In this document: piece by piece, positions 36,841 to 47,981 of the stretch
Position numbering within the stretch: position 1 is the first letter of the stretch
Layout: every line of letters starts with the position of its first letter
Origin: an uncultured Marinicella sp.
GTDB taxonomy: Bacteria > Pseudomonadota > Gammaproteobacteria > Xanthomonadales > Marinicellaceae
NCBI GenBank assembly: GCA_947502595.1
Contig: CANNAM010000003.1
Location: forward strand, 1 to 64,000
Length of the DNA stretch: 64,000 nt
Reading direction: 5' to 3'
Notes under the pieces: generated by a model
The model's input: the letters and a program-made list of their open reading frames with translations, nothing else
Database searches by the model: none
What the model was told of the DNA's origin: nothing
Program-made: the position numbers and the translations under genes

Positions 36841-36906
36841 GATTTACCTCATAAAGCCGCATATTCCAAACAGCGGCGGTTTATATTAAGGCGAGCCTTA
36901 ACTGAT

Positions 36907-38046
<1,140 letters not shown>

Positions 38047-38144
38047 TTACTTTTTGAATAGCATGATATTATAGTCTATTGATAAGATGTCGATAATAGC
38101 TAAATTATAAAAACAATATTACCCTACAGTAACAATACCGCAAC

Positions 38145-39011
38145 TCATAATTTTTTGCCAAGGTAATCGATCAACAGACGAACTTTAGGCGACAGGTAGC
38201 GGTTATTAGGGTACAGTGCCCAAATGCCTTCTTCAGGGACTTGGTACTCATGCAAAAGTGGTAACAGTGCTTTACTGTCAATATATGGTGACACATAATA
38301 ATCAGGTAATTGGATGATTCCTAAGCCCTTTAATCCTGCATCTAATAGTGCCAAACCTATGTTACAACTGAGGTTGCCCTTCACGGGTAGATTAACTGGT
38401 TTGCCATTGTCTATAAAACGCCAATACTCAGTGGCACCTCTGAGACAATTGTGCGCATTGAGGTCAGTTAAAGTTTCTGGTAAACCATTGCTTTCTATAT
38501 AAGCCGGTGTTGCACACACCACTTGTTTCCTTGTAGCCAGTTTTTTAGCCATCAAACTAGAGCTCTCAAGCTCACCTAAGCGGATCACTAAATCAAAACC
38601 TTCATCAATCAAATTGACTTGTCTATTGGTCAAATAAAGCTCAACTTCAAGTTCATGGTGTTGCTTAATAAAATCATGTATCAGTGGCGCCAACCTGCGC
38701 TCACCGTAGATGACAGGTGCCGAAACTCTTAGCTTACCAGTGATGACACTTTGCAAATCTGTAATCGCCCTTTCAGCCTCTTCCAAGCCATCAAGTGCCC
38801 GTCTGCAATGGTGGTAATAGGTGGCGCCCAACTCGGTTAAAGCCACTTGTCGGGTGGTGCGGTTAAATAATTTAGTGGCAATTCGAGACTCGAGTCGACT
38901 GACCTGACGGCTCACTTGTGCAGTGGATATGCCAAGCTTTTTAGCGGCAGCCGTAAAACCATTGGTTTCTGCAACCGCAACAAATTCACTGATTCCCTCC
39001 CAACTGTACAT
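38145..39011 (-). CDS. LysR family transcriptional regulator
   Basis: The 288-residue regulator has an N-terminal winged helix-turn-helix (about 1-60: FVAVAETNGFTAAAKKLGIS then TAQVSRQVSRLESRI) and a substrate-binding domain (about 90-285, with GKLRVSAPVIYGERRLAP and the FDLVIRLGEL segment) typical of the CrgA/DhcR-like branch. It lies 107 bp upstream of adhC on the same strand, an unusual orientation for a LysR activator of the neighbouring gene, so control of adhC is only a possibility. It is divergent from the FUSC gene. Confidence 0.92.
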   Translation of the reverse strand: MYSWEGISEFVAVAETNGFTAAAKKLGISTAQVSRQVSRLESRIATKLFNRTTRQVALTELGATYYHHCRRALDGLEEAERAITDLQSVITGKLRVSAPVIYGERRLAPLIHDFIKQHHELEVELYLTNRQVNLIDEGFDLVIRLGELESSSLMAKKLATRKQVVCATPAYIESNGLPETLTDLNAHNCLRGATEYWRFIDNGKPVNLPVKGNLSCNIGLALLDAGLKGLGIIQLPDYYVSPYIDSKALLPLLHEYQVPEEGIWALYPNNRYLSPKVRLLIDYLGKKL

Positions 39012-39299
39012 AACAACTTGCCATATAATCTGAATTAAAATAATGCTAAGGTTTCACTCAAACAATGTCTATCATTAATTCCAGCAATTGAGCCCCGAGC
39101 TGAATCTGCACCGGAACCACAATCCATTGTCTGGTTTAAATAAATCCGCCCTAACAAGCAAAACATTGCTTGCGTCTTTTCATGCTTTGATTGATATTAT
39201 CTGATTGTTTAGCGTAATTATTAGCCTGCCTACTTATAATAAGGTCAATCTGCAATCAAGTTAACACACTTGATGTTAACCAACCTGTAATTTGAGGCA

Positions 39300-41540
39300 A
39301 TGGACCCCACTATTTTGAATACTGTAAAACTTAATATTTCAGAACATTTTAAAGCCATGCTGCAATTTGTGAAAAGCATCAGTTTTTCAAGGGCCATATT
39401 GGTCGGTATTGCAGTTAGTCTGCCCCTGCTTTTGGGCATTCAACTGGGTTATTTTGAAATCGGTCTGGCACTCAGCTTTGGGGCTTTCTGGTGTTCGCCC
39501 AGTGACATCAGTGGCAGTTTTCGACACAAAGAAATCGGCATCTTATTTTCTTCGGCACTGGTTATGCTGGTCAGCTTTATAGGTGGCTATCTGCATTATG
39601 AAAGCTGGCTGGCGCTGCCCGTTTTAGGCATCCTCAGTTTCGGCATTGCCTACCTTTCTGTATTCGGCTTCCGTGCTTCACTGATCAGTTTATCAGGACT
39701 TTTGGCCATGGTAGTGAGCTTTGCGCATGAAGCAGAAGAGCTACAAGTTTACCAAACGGCTGTACTGATCGGTGCGGGTGGCTTGTGGTATTTATTGTTG
39801 GCCAAACTTTGGCAGCGCATCAACTCGAAAGCAGAAACCGAGGAACTTTTGACTGCAACCTTTGTACTGACCGCTGAATTTTTAACCACTCGGGGAAAGT
39901 TGGTTGATCCACATGAAGACCACAATAAATTACAAGCAAAACTACTTAGCCTACAAAGCCAGTTGACTGAAAATCATGAAATATTGAGGGAGATTCTGAT
40001 TCTCTCAAGAAAAGCTTCTGGTTGGTCAAACTACCAAAATATGCGTTTATTGATATTCGCACAATTGATTGAAATGTTGGAAACAGCCATCGCCAATCCA
40101 GTTAATTATGACCGAATGGATGCGCTGTTTAATAACCACCCGCAATTCATCAAAGCCTTTCAAAAAATAATATTTGAGATGTCCAGACAGTTAAGGGCGA
40201 TTCCCAATGCAGGCAATGACGCGAATAAATTACCCAAAAATGACTACCTGAGACAATGCTTTGAAGGTGTGCGCTCTGAAATTGAGCTGCTGCGTGAAAC
40301 CCAATATTACGATGAATACCTGATGCTACAAAATCTACTTGAGTACCAGGAAAAACTGTTCACTAAACTCAAACGCATCAAATGGTTGTTAGGTGATCCC
40401 AACACACTGGAAGTCGAATACATCGACAGAAAAGTGGCCAAACGATTTGTGGCGCTGCAAAACTATGACCCAAGGTTATTGATCAGGAATTTCAGTTTTA
40501 AATCTGCCATTTTCAGGCATTCATTCAGATTGGCGGTTACTGTTATGCTTGGGTATGCACTGGGTTCGCTGTTTCCTTTTCAAAACCCGCATTGGATACT
40601 GTTAACCATCATCGTTATTATGCGACCCAGTTACGGACTCACAAAAACACGAGCCAAAGACCGTTTTATCGGTACTCTGATTGGTGGTGCCATTGCCTCT
40701 GTTTTGGTTTTCATGGTACAAGACCCCTATCTGTATGGAACCATGGCCTTGGTTTCTTTGGTGGTTGCCATGTCGTTATTACATAAAAACAACAAGGCAT
40801 CGACGATATTTATTACCTTAAGCGTGGCCTTTATTTATGCCATAGCCCAGCCTGATATTTTGACCTTGATTAAATTTCGCATACTGGATACTTTGGTTGG
40901 TGCTGGACTGTCTTATGCAGCCATATTATGGCTTTTGCCTACTTGGGAATTTATTGAAATTAAGGACCGCATCAACAACAGCATCAAAGCCAACACCAAG
41001 TTCTTGCATAAAATCACTGAATTTTACCAACGCAAGGGCACTGTACCAACTTCTTACAACATTGCACGTAAACAGGCATTCGTAGAAACTTCTAACTTGA
41101 GTTCAGCTTTCCAACGCATGGGACAAGAGCCCAAATCAAAACAACGAGAAACCGATAAAATTTACGAACTGATTGTCTTAAACCACACATTTTTAACCTC
41201 ATTGGCATCTCTAAGTACTTACATACGCAACCACCCAACCAATGAAGCCTCTGAACCGTTCCAACAGGCCACTGCAAAAATAGAGCACAACTTAAAAAAA
41301 GCGCGCCAATGTTTAAATCAACAATATCAAGAGGCGGCACAAATATACAAGGACATTGATCAGCCTTTTGAAGAACAGCTGCCTAACTTTCACACTTTAG
41401 ATTTTGATCAACTGGAATCAAACGACGAAGCTTCAGTTCGCAACCTACAAGAAGCTCATTTGGTGTGGGAACAATTGCAATGGCTGTTTGCCATCAGCAA
41501 CAAAATCCTCAAACTGGCTGCCACAGTCAAACTGGATTGA
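39300..41540 (+). CDS. FUSC family inner-membrane protein (YccS-like)
   Basis: The 746-residue protein has two membrane blocks of about six helices each (about 25-165 and 405-545), separated by a large cytosolic domain, and a long C-terminal cytosolic domain. This is the architecture of the FUSC/YccS/AaeB family. The conserved segment FRLAVTVMLGYALGSLFP followed by PHWILLTIIVIMRPSYG (about 413-441) opens the second block. Family members are implicated in efflux of aromatic acids; the substrate here is unknown. It is divergent from the LysR gene, which could regulate it. Confidence 0.9.
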   Translation: MDPTILNTVKLNISEHFKAMLQFVKSISFSRAILVGIAVSLPLLLGIQLGYFEIGLALSFGAFWCSPSDISGSFRHKEIGILFSSALVMLVSFIGGYLHYESWLALPVLGILSFGIAYLSVFGFRASLISLSGLLAMVVSFAHEAEELQVYQTAVLIGAGGLWYLLLAKLWQRINSKAETEELLTATFVLTAEFLTTRGKLVDPHEDHNKLQAKLLSLQSQLTENHEILREILILSRKASGWSNYQNMRLLIFAQLIEMLETAIANPVNYDRMDALFNNHPQFIKAFQKIIFEMSRQLRAIPNAGNDANKLPKNDYLRQCFEGVRSEIELLRETQYYDEYLMLQNLLEYQEKLFTKLKRIKWLLGDPNTLEVEYIDRKVAKRFVALQNYDPRLLIRNFSFKSAIFRHSFRLAVTVMLGYALGSLFPFQNPHWILLTIIVIMRPSYGLTKTRAKDRFIGTLIGGAIASVLVFMVQDPYLYGTMALVSLVVAMSLLHKNNKASTIFITLSVAFIYAIAQPDILTLIKFRILDTLVGAGLSYAAILWLLPTWEFIEIKDRINNSIKANTKFLHKITEFYQRKGTVPTSYNIARKQAFVETSNLSSAFQRMGQEPKSKQRETDKIYELIVLNHTFLTSLASLSTYIRNHPTNEASEPFQQATAKIEHNLKKARQCLNQQYQEAAQIYKDIDQPFEEQLPNFHTLDFDQLESNDEASVRNLQEAHLVWEQLQWLFAISNKILKLAATVKLD

Positions 41541-41646
41541 AACTTGCAACTTTAAATGACAACAAACCACAACAGGCGATGAGCAGAGAACTTAGATAAA
41601 TTCAGCACACCACCTATCGAATTGGGTCACCAAGTTCAGGACCCCA

Positions 41647-42915
41647 TCAAGCTGCTAACCACTGCAAGATTATGCCAGTCAACATGGCGGCTGAAGTACC
41701 CACCACATAACCGAAGACGGCGAGCAGTACACCAACTGGGGCCAAAGCTGGGTGGAATGCAGAGGCAACCACTGGGGCTGATGCAGCACCACCTACATTG
41801 GCTTGAGAACCAACTGCCAGGAAGAACACTGGGGCTTTGATTAATTTACCAACACCTAACAACAAGAAGGCGTGAACGGCAATCCAGATGCCACCAATGA
41901 CGAACAAAAATGGTTTGATTTCAGTGACGTCCATTTTCAAACCTATGGTGGCCACTAAAATATAAACGAACAATGAACCAACAGCAGATGCGCCAGTGCC
42001 TTCGAACTTGCGGGCTCTAGTGAATGACATCAACACACCACCCAAGGTTGCCAGTATCACCAACCAGAAAAATGTTGAATCTAAATTGACTTCTGCCAAC
42101 ATCGGTAAATTGTTCTTAATCGCAGGTCCCAACCAATTGGCACAAGCATGAGCCAGTCCGGTGATACCAAAAGCAATGGCAGTCATCATGGTCAAGTCGG
42201 GTAAGGTGATTGGTTTGGCGTTTTCATCCTGAAAAGTCTCCATCCTCAATTTGATGCGTTCAATGGCTGAAACGTCGGCGCCAGTTCTGGCATCGATGCT
42301 GGCAGACCGTTGTGCCATCAACAATAAAATAGCCATCCATATATTGGCCCACACCACATCAATAGCAACCATCTGGGTAAAAGCAGCATCAGACACTTCC
42401 CACACTTCTTTCATGGCTGCCTGATTCGCTCCACCACCAATCCATGAGCCGGCTAACGTGGTCATACCACGCCAAATGTCGTCAGCACCTGAAGCGGCAA
42501 AAGCCTCTGGGAACATGGCACGGGTAGCAATAAAGGCAATCGGCCCGCCTATCACAATACCCAATGTACCAGTCAGAAACATTATACCGGCTTTCGGACC
42601 GAGCCGAATGATGCCTTTTAAATCCACACTGATGGTCAGCAACACCAAAGCCGCGGGCAATAAATACCGCGATGCCATGTAGTAAAGTTGTGATTCATCT
42701 GCATCCACCAACTTGAAGGTGGTTAAAAATGAAGGCAGTAAATAACACATCAATAAAGCCGGCACATAGGTGTAAAACTTGACCCAAACTGGGTGTTTAC
42801 TTTGTTTGGTATAAAACACCAAACCAAGTATCAATGCCAATACCCCAAACAGCACGGCATCGCTTTGAATTAAATAGTTGTGTGGTATGGCTGCTACTGG
42901 CAATGCTGGCTCCAT
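41647..42915 (-). CDS. DUF819 family membrane protein
   Basis: The 422-residue protein has about ten or more hydrophobic helices and the DUF819 marks: LGPKAGIMFLTGTLGIVIGG (about 105-124), TTLAGSWIGGGANQAAMKE (about 151-169) and the C-terminal AVGSQANVGGAASAPVVASA (about 366-385). The fold is related to bile acid/sodium symporter-like (BART) transporters. Substrate unknown. The gene stands alone, convergent with the FUSC gene and divergent from the lamin-tail gene. Confidence 0.9.
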   Translation of the reverse strand: MEPALPVAAIPHNYLIQSDAVLFGVLALILGLVFYTKQSKHPVWVKFYTYVPALLMCYLLPSFLTTFKLVDADESQLYYMASRYLLPAALVLLTISVDLKGIIRLGPKAGIMFLTGTLGIVIGGPIAFIATRAMFPEAFAASGADDIWRGMTTLAGSWIGGGANQAAMKEVWEVSDAAFTQMVAIDVVWANIWMAILLLMAQRSASIDARTGADVSAIERIKLRMETFQDENAKPITLPDLTMMTAIAFGITGLAHACANWLGPAIKNNLPMLAEVNLDSTFFWLVILATLGGVLMSFTRARKFEGTGASAVGSLFVYILVATIGLKMDVTEIKPFLFVIGGIWIAVHAFLLLGVGKLIKAPVFFLAVGSQANVGGAASAPVVASAFHPALAPVGVLLAVFGYVVGTSAAMLTGIILQWLAA

Positions 42916-43093
42916 GGTTTGTCCCTCAATTCATTGAAGCCACAGTTTAGCAAAAATATACAACCACGCAATGATGAATTTAGTTCCAGTCACACACCCT
43001 AGCATGCAACCTAGTATATAAATAAAGCATTTATTAATGTGCATATGCCGACAGCTATGCTATTTTATTCATTCTCAAAACCTGAGCCAAACC

Positions 43094-43744
43094 ATGTCTA
43101 CCATACGAAACTGGTTAAATATTCACTCATCCATAGCGATGTTGATGGTGTGCGGCTTAAGCGGCACATGTGCTGCCGGAGAACCCATCAATCCACAACA
43201 CATTGCCATCAATGAAGTGTATTATTTAGGCAATATCGGCGAAGACTGGGTTGAGCTGATCAATCGTGGCGACCAGCCCGTTGACATCTCTGGCTGGCGA
43301 TGGTGTGCCAGATTCAGTTACCCAACCATTACAGTCACTGACATCATCAGCGGTACAGGCAATGGTGATTTGTTGCTTGAACCAGGTGAAATCATCGCTC
43401 TATCGATAGCCTTGGATTTAAACGACACCTCCTCTGACTTGGGTCTATACACCCAAAGCCCATTTGCTGAGGCAACCAATATGGTGGACTTTGTACAATG
43501 GGGGACTGAGGTCGATGTGGGACGCAGTGATGTGGCTGTTGATAAAGTGATTTGGTTAGAACTTGAACCCGATGTATTTGATTTTATACCAACTGCGACC
43601 AATAACCAGACCCTCAGTTGGTGTGGCAATGAATCTGATGGAATGTACTTGACCACCAGTTTGGACTTAGGCAATACCAATGCCACTCAAGGCGCAGCCA
43701 ATGGCTTACTGTGTGATTTAATTTTCTCAAATGACTTTGAATGA
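43094..43744 (+). CDS. Secreted lamin-tail domain protein with C-terminal tag
   Basis: The 216-residue protein has a signal peptide ending near GTCAAG. One lamin-tail (LTD) beta-sandwich follows, with INEVYYLGNIGEDWVELIN (about 40-58), QPVDISGWRW and LLEPGEIIAL. It ends D-L-I-F-S-N-D-F-E, the same tag type as two other exoproteins in the window. LTD domains occur in surface-attached or extracellular proteins, often nucleases; no enzyme domain is present here. The ATG at 43094 is preferred because it heads the signal peptide. Confidence 0.85.
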   Translation: MSTIRNWLNIHSSIAMLMVCGLSGTCAAGEPINPQHIAINEVYYLGNIGEDWVELINRGDQPVDISGWRWCARFSYPTITVTDIISGTGNGDLLLEPGEIIALSIALDLNDTSSDLGLYTQSPFAEATNMVDFVQWGTEVDVGRSDVAVDKVIWLELEPDVFDFIPTATNNQTLSWCGNESDGMYLTTSLDLGNTNATQGAANGLLCDLIFSNDFE

Positions 43745-43749
43745 AGCCA

Positions 43750-44463
43750 TCAACATTTTCTTTTGGGTTTTTTAAAAAACAGGTAGATGCCAGAAAAGCA
43801 CAAGAAAAATAACGCCAATGCCGACAAGGTATTCAACCAAACTGAGCCCTGTATTCCCGCATGAATGCCATGCAAAACTTTGTCATAACTGAGTTTATCA
43901 CCCAGTAACTCAGAAAATAGTGCCGTTTTTTCCGCACCAGTCAACGCCCTGGGTTCTATGACTGTGGACTTTGGTTGGGGTTGGTGCAACTGAAAACCAG
44001 TCTGGGTTTGTTGGTACCATTGGTCTTGAACCAAGATCAACAACTGGTCATCATTCACGGTCATTTGTGCAATGGGTGTTGGTAGGCCATCAAAGTCATC
44101 CAATTGGTCAATGGTTTCACCCAGTTCATTGAGCCAACGCAAAGAACCTTCAGTTGCCACCACCCACTGATTTTTCCATTTGGCTACAGCCACCACAGGC
44201 GCTGCTGAATGGCTTTGTGCTGTTTGAAAACTGATCACATCATCCAGTTGGTAAAACGTTTCATCACCAAAATCCCATGCCAATTGTCGCTGACCATAAC
44301 CAAACCATTGTAATGTCGCAGCAGAGGTCACATGCATTTGACTCAAACCAAATCGATCAGCATGTTGTAATAACAGTCCGGTGAAGGCCAATAACAACAA
44401 CCACACAGCTGACAACAGACCTGCCCAACGGTGTAAGTTTCGCAATGCTTTGCGCAACCTCAT
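43750..44463 (-). CDS. PepSY-type inner-membrane protein of the FMN-binding locus
   Basis: The 237-residue protein starts with a basic tail and the HRWAGLLSAVWLLLLAFTGLLLQH helix (about 11-34), then a periplasmic region (about 40-190) and a C-terminal part with KVLHGIHAGI and a second helix (about 210-230). The paired His motifs (LHRWAG and LHGIHAG) resemble haem-ligating positions of PepSY-like ferric-reductase membrane proteins. It follows the FMN-binding gene by 10 bp, so it probably passes electrons from the quinone pool or cytosol to the flavoprotein. Confidence 0.8.
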   Translation of the reverse strand: MRLRKALRNLHRWAGLLSAVWLLLLAFTGLLLQHADRFGLSQMHVTSAATLQWFGYGQRQLAWDFGDETFYQLDDVISFQTAQSHSAAPVVAVAKWKNQWVVATEGSLRWLNELGETIDQLDDFDGLPTPIAQMTVNDDQLLILVQDQWYQQTQTGFQLHQPQPKSTVIEPRALTGAEKTALFSELLGDKLSYDKVLHGIHAGIQGSVWLNTLSALALFFLCFSGIYLFFKKPKRKC

Positions 44464-44473
44464 GCTGGCACAC

Positions 44474-45004
44474 TCATGGCGCTTCCTGGACCAGCTGCTG
44501 ACTCAGATACAGCGCCAATTCAGCTTGTTTTTTCATTGCATTAACCGATAAAGTGGCACCGCTGATGCTGTCAATTTCACGTTGCCAATTGGCACCGTTT
44601 TGAGCACCAACAAACTGTTCATTGAACCACGACACCTGCACTTCTCCACCTCTGGACTCGCGGTAAACAATGACTTTGATTGCTGCAATTTGTTGGTTTT
44701 TTATCACCACTGCGGTGGTGATGTCACGCTCTTTGCCGATCTCATCCAGCAGCCAAATGGTTTTGCCTTGTGCTTGCCAGTAGCGGTAATTGAGTTTTTT
44801 AGCTGGTCGATTTAGGATTTGACTGATGTTGGCTTGCATCTCAGCTTTGACCCATAATCGTGCTGGTTTTGGTGGTTGGTGATTAAATTGTTGTTGTAAG
44901 AACTGTTCTATTTTTATTTTATCATCAGCCGTGTACGACCAGCTTGTTGACGAAAATGCCAACAAGCTGATTAAGGCCATGATTGTTTTGTAGTTGTTTT
45001 TCAA
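44474..45004 (-). CDS. Periplasmic FMN-binding domain protein
   Basis: The 176-residue protein has a signal peptide ending near SWSYT. The FMN_bind domain (about 75-160) ends in D-S-I-S-G-A-T-L-S (145-153), which matches the ApbE flavinylation site; Thr151 should carry phosphodiester-linked FMN. The order porin, FMN-binding protein and PepSY membrane protein, with apbE divergent, indicates an extracytosolic electron-transfer unit. Spacing is 12 bp from the porin gene and 10 bp to the PepSY gene. Confidence 0.88.
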   Translation of the reverse strand: MKNNYKTIMALISLLAFSSTSWSYTADDKIKIEQFLQQQFNHQPPKPARLWVKAEMQANISQILNRPAKKLNYRYWQAQGKTIWLLDEIGKERDITTAVVIKNQQIAAIKVIVYRESRGGEVQVSWFNEQFVGAQNGANWQREIDSISGATLSVNAMKKQAELALYLSQQLVQEAP

Positions 45005-45016
45005 GTTTGGTTACTG

Positions 45017-46237
45017 TCAGAAAGAGTACCCCATACCGAGGTTAAAGCCATCATCCGAACCACCTTTACTCTGGTCTTGATAATCAAACTTAAACACTGC
45101 ATTTGGTGTCAGCCAGTAATTCATTCCAATGTCCATTTGTTCAATATCCAGTGAGCTGCTGTCTGCGGCGTTGTTATTATACACAGAGTAGCGAGTGAAA
45201 ACGCCAAATTGTCTGGCTGCTCCAAATCGGTATGATGGCTCAATATAATAACCACTTTGTTCTGCCCGTGCAGCATTTACTAAGTTTACATTGTTATCTA
45301 AATCCCAGTTGGCATACAAAGCGCGTAAACCAAACCCACCTTTTTGATACTGTGCATTGACTTCATATAAGTCTGCTGCAACATCCAAGGCACCTTGCGT
45401 CAAATCCGTTTGGTGTTGGTAAGTGGCGGCCAATTTTAAACCAGGTATCGGGTTATATCGCACCCTTGCAGTATAGGCCAAGTTGGATGCCACAGCTTCG
45501 GCTACTTTTTGTCTGCCACTGCGAATCAAAAATGCTTTACTGCCATTGGTTGGAACATTTAAACCGCTTGAAACGAATAAATCTAAACCAATTTGGTCAT
45601 TGAATTGTTTGTTAAAACCCAAACCTGCTTCCCACCAAGTGGCTGGGATGATGTTTTTTTCAACATTGTTGCGCTCCACCCCAAAAAATGTATCTGGCTC
45701 ATGGGTTTCGTTGAGGATACCCACTGGCACTAAACTGATACCTGCGGTACCTTTGGTGCTGTCATTGAACAGGTGTTCAATATAGGCTTGTTCTAACTCA
45801 ACCTCACCTGGCTTACCATCACCGGCCAATGCATGTTCCAGCTCAAACTCAGAAAAGAACCGTGTTTTTGCATTAAAATCATAACCAAAAAACATCACGA
45901 ACCGATGGAAGTCAACTTCTTCACCAGAATCCAAGTTGTTATAATGTAACTCACCATAACCGCCAATTTTAACGCGGCTTTCTGGCTCAGATTGCTCTTC
46001 TATGGCATCAGCAACCACAGCAATAGCTTCCTGTTGGGCTTCAACCTGCGCGCCCACCTGTTTAACTTCTTGTTGCACTGTTTGGTTTTGTTCTGTGAGT
46101 TGCAACTGCAATGCTTCTATGGTTTTTTGTTGCTGTTGTATGATTTTCCACATGTCTTCCATGCTGGGAGTTTTATCTGCAGCTGAAGCTGCAACTGACA
46201 GGCAAGTCAGTGCTAAAATAAGCGCTTTATGTTTCAT
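45017..46237 (-). CDS. Porin-like outer-membrane protein with N-terminal coiled coil
   Basis: The 406-residue protein has a signal peptide ending at AASAA, then a coiled-coil stretch (about 28-80, IIQQQQKTIEALQLQLTEQN), then a beta-barrel starting VKIGGYGELHYNN and ending in aromatic MGYSF for BAM recognition. The form resembles the OprP/carbohydrate-porin and MtrB-unrelated porins seen in iron or redox loci. It is first in the operon porin-FMN_bind-PepSY, behind a Fur-like box, so it may admit a metal complex or electron acceptor. The substrate is not known. Confidence 0.85.
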   Translation of the reverse strand: MKHKALILALTCLSVAASAADKTPSMEDMWKIIQQQQKTIEALQLQLTEQNQTVQQEVKQVGAQVEAQQEAIAVVADAIEEQSEPESRVKIGGYGELHYNNLDSGEEVDFHRFVMFFGYDFNAKTRFFSEFELEHALAGDGKPGEVELEQAYIEHLFNDSTKGTAGISLVPVGILNETHEPDTFFGVERNNVEKNIIPATWWEAGLGFNKQFNDQIGLDLFVSSGLNVPTNGSKAFLIRSGRQKVAEAVASNLAYTARVRYNPIPGLKLAATYQHQTDLTQGALDVAADLYEVNAQYQKGGFGLRALYANWDLDNNVNLVNAARAEQSGYYIEPSYRFGAARQFGVFTRYSVYNNNAADSSSLDIEQMDIGMNYWLTPNAVFKFDYQDQSKGGSDDGFNLGMGYSF

Positions 46238-46272
46238 ATTAATCCAATGTATTTTCCGAGTTGCGAATTGTA

Positions 46273-47328
46273 ATGTTATTGAGAATCAGTATCAACAACA
46301 AAATTAAAAAAATAGCTTTGCCCTTGCTTGCCTTGCTTTTACTCTCAGCTTGCAACCCTCCCAAAACACAGATATCAAAGCATCAATTGTTGGTATTTGG
46401 CACTTTGGTAGACATCAATGTTTGGCATCATGACAACCACAACCCACAACCTGCCATTGATGAAATCAGCCAAACCTTCAATGCCATGCATCACCAATGG
46501 CATGCTTGGAAGCCAGGAAGGCTAACGAACATTAACCAAGCCCTCAGGGCAGGTAAAAGCATTCGGCTCACTGCAGAGGAAGCACAGTTCATTACAACTG
46601 TTATTTTATTGGCCAGACAATCCAATCATTTTTTTAACCCAGCCATTGGTGAATTGATTCACTTATGGGGTTTTCATGCCGATGATTACCCCTTACTAAC
46701 CCCGCCACCTGAAATGGCACAAATACGCAGCTTAACTACTCAGCAACTTAACGTTGATCAATTGCAGTTGAACGGCTTAACACTGAGCAGCAACAACCCC
46801 CACATTTGGTTAGATTTCGGTGGTGTTGCCAAAGGTTATGCCGTTGATCTGGCCGTCAAAATCCTGCAAAAACACCAATTCAACAATGCCATCATCAATG
46901 CCGGTGGAGATTTGCGCAGCATAGGCAGCAAAGGCCAAACACCATGGCGAGTGGCCATACAGTCACCCGCTGATTGGTCCATGTTGGCAGAAATTGTTAT
47001 CAACGGAGATGAATCGGTGTTCACTTCTGGAAATTACCGCAGGTACAAAGAATTTGATGGCCAGCGCTATTCACACATCATTAATCCTAATTCAGGTATG
47101 CCAGTGGCCGATATAGTCTCAGCCACTGTGATAGCCAAAAACGGTACCCTAGCCGATGCCGCGGCCACTGCGATGATAGTAGCTGGAGATCAATGGCCCA
47201 AAATTGCTGCTCAAATGAAGCTCAATCAAGTATTGATTATCAATGAACAATTACAATGTTTTACCACCAGTGCAATGCTCAGCAGGCTGGAAAACCTCCA
47301 CATCAACTGTCAAGTCATTGCGCTTTGA
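46273..47328 (+). CDS. apbE: FAD:protein FMN transferase ApbE (lipoprotein)
   Basis: ApbE transfers FMN from FAD to a Ser/Thr of exported flavoproteins. The protein of about 351 residues has a lipoprotein signal (LLLLSAC, Cys about 27). It contains GTLVDINVW, the FNAMHHQWHAW segment, the DFGGVAKGYAVD motif (about 190) that binds FAD and the GGDLRSIG segment, and the C-terminal HIINPNSGMP plus TLADAAATAM motif with the catalytic Asp/Thr region. The ATG at 46273 was chosen; a TTG at 46261 is also possible. The Fur-like box overlaps the start, which is odd. It is divergent from the FMN-binding operon it is expected to serve. Confidence 0.93.
   Translation: MLLRISINNKIKKIALPLLALLLLSACNPPKTQISKHQLLVFGTLVDINVWHHDNHNPQPAIDEISQTFNAMHHQWHAWKPGRLTNINQALRAGKSIRLTAEEAQFITTVILLARQSNHFFNPAIGELIHLWGFHADDYPLLTPPPEMAQIRSLTTQQLNVDQLQLNGLTLSSNNPHIWLDFGGVAKGYAVDLAVKILQKHQFNNAIINAGGDLRSIGSKGQTPWRVAIQSPADWSMLAEIVINGDESVFTSGNYRRYKEFDGQRYSHIINPNSGMPVADIVSATVIAKNGTLADAAATAMIVAGDQWPKIAAQMKLNQVLIINEQLQCFTTSAMLSRLENLHINCQVIAL
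46275..46293. promoter_or_regulatory. Fur-like box between the porin operon and apbE
   Basis: GTTATTGAGAATCAGTATC matches the 19-bp Fur consensus at 15 positions. It starts 38 bp upstream of the porin start and overlaps the first codons of apbE. It most likely represses the porin operon, and possibly apbE as well. Confidence 0.68.
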
Positions 47329-47339
47329 TTGGTAGGTAT

Positions 47340-47981
47340 TCAGACGTAAAAATACACCGAAATAAAATGACTGGTGCTACCAATCAACACAAACAAATGA
47401 AAAATAGCGTGGTTGTACGGGATTTTTTTAATGGCGTATAAAATCGCCCCAACCGTATATGCAACACCACCAGCCATCAACCAAAACATACCTTCAGCAG
47501 GCAAATTAGCCGCCATCGGTTTAATCGCAAATACAATTGCCCAACCCATCAGAATATACAGCGCCGTTGAAAGTAATTCAAAATGACCCGTGTAAAAAAT
47601 TTTAAGGGTCACGCCCAGCACCGCCATGGTCCAAGCTGCAGCTAAGATTGAATAGCCTAGAGTGCCTGGTATGGTAATCAGCATATAAGGAGTATACGTG
47701 CCAGCTATCAGCAGGTAAATTGAAGCATGGTCAACCACCCGCATCTTGCTTCTGACTGCGGGCTTTTTACTGGCATGGTAAAAACTTGAAGCTGAAAACA
47801 ATGCCAACATACTTACACCGTATATCAAATAACCAAATACATCAATTAAACGACCTGAATCCATGCCTTTAAACAGCAACAGTGTCAGTGCCAAAACACT
47901 GAAAACAGCACCCAAAACATGTGAAACAATGTTGAGTTTTTCTTCTAATGGTGGGTAGTATTTAATTGTTTTATTGCTCAT
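47340..47981 (-). CDS. Hemolysin III family (PAQR-like) membrane protein
   Basis: The 213-residue protein has seven predicted membrane helices and the family residues: EEKLNIVSHVLGA (about 13-25), SASSFYHAS (about 63-71), DHASIYLLIAGTYTP (about 84-98) and HAIFHLFVLIGSTSHF near the C-terminus. The His and Asp in these motifs match the zinc site of PAQR-type enzymes. Despite the name, its bacterial role is thought to lie in membrane homeostasis. It is convergent with apbE, with an 11-bp gap. Confidence 0.92.
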   Translation of the reverse strand: MSNKTIKYYPPLEEKLNIVSHVLGAVFSVLALTLLLFKGMDSGRLIDVFGYLIYGVSMLALFSASSFYHASKKPAVRSKMRVVDHASIYLLIAGTYTPYMLITIPGTLGYSILAAAWTMAVLGVTLKIFYTGHFELLSTALYILMGWAIVFAIKPMAANLPAEGMFWLMAGGVAYTVGAILYAIKKIPYNHAIFHLFVLIGSTSHFISVYFYV

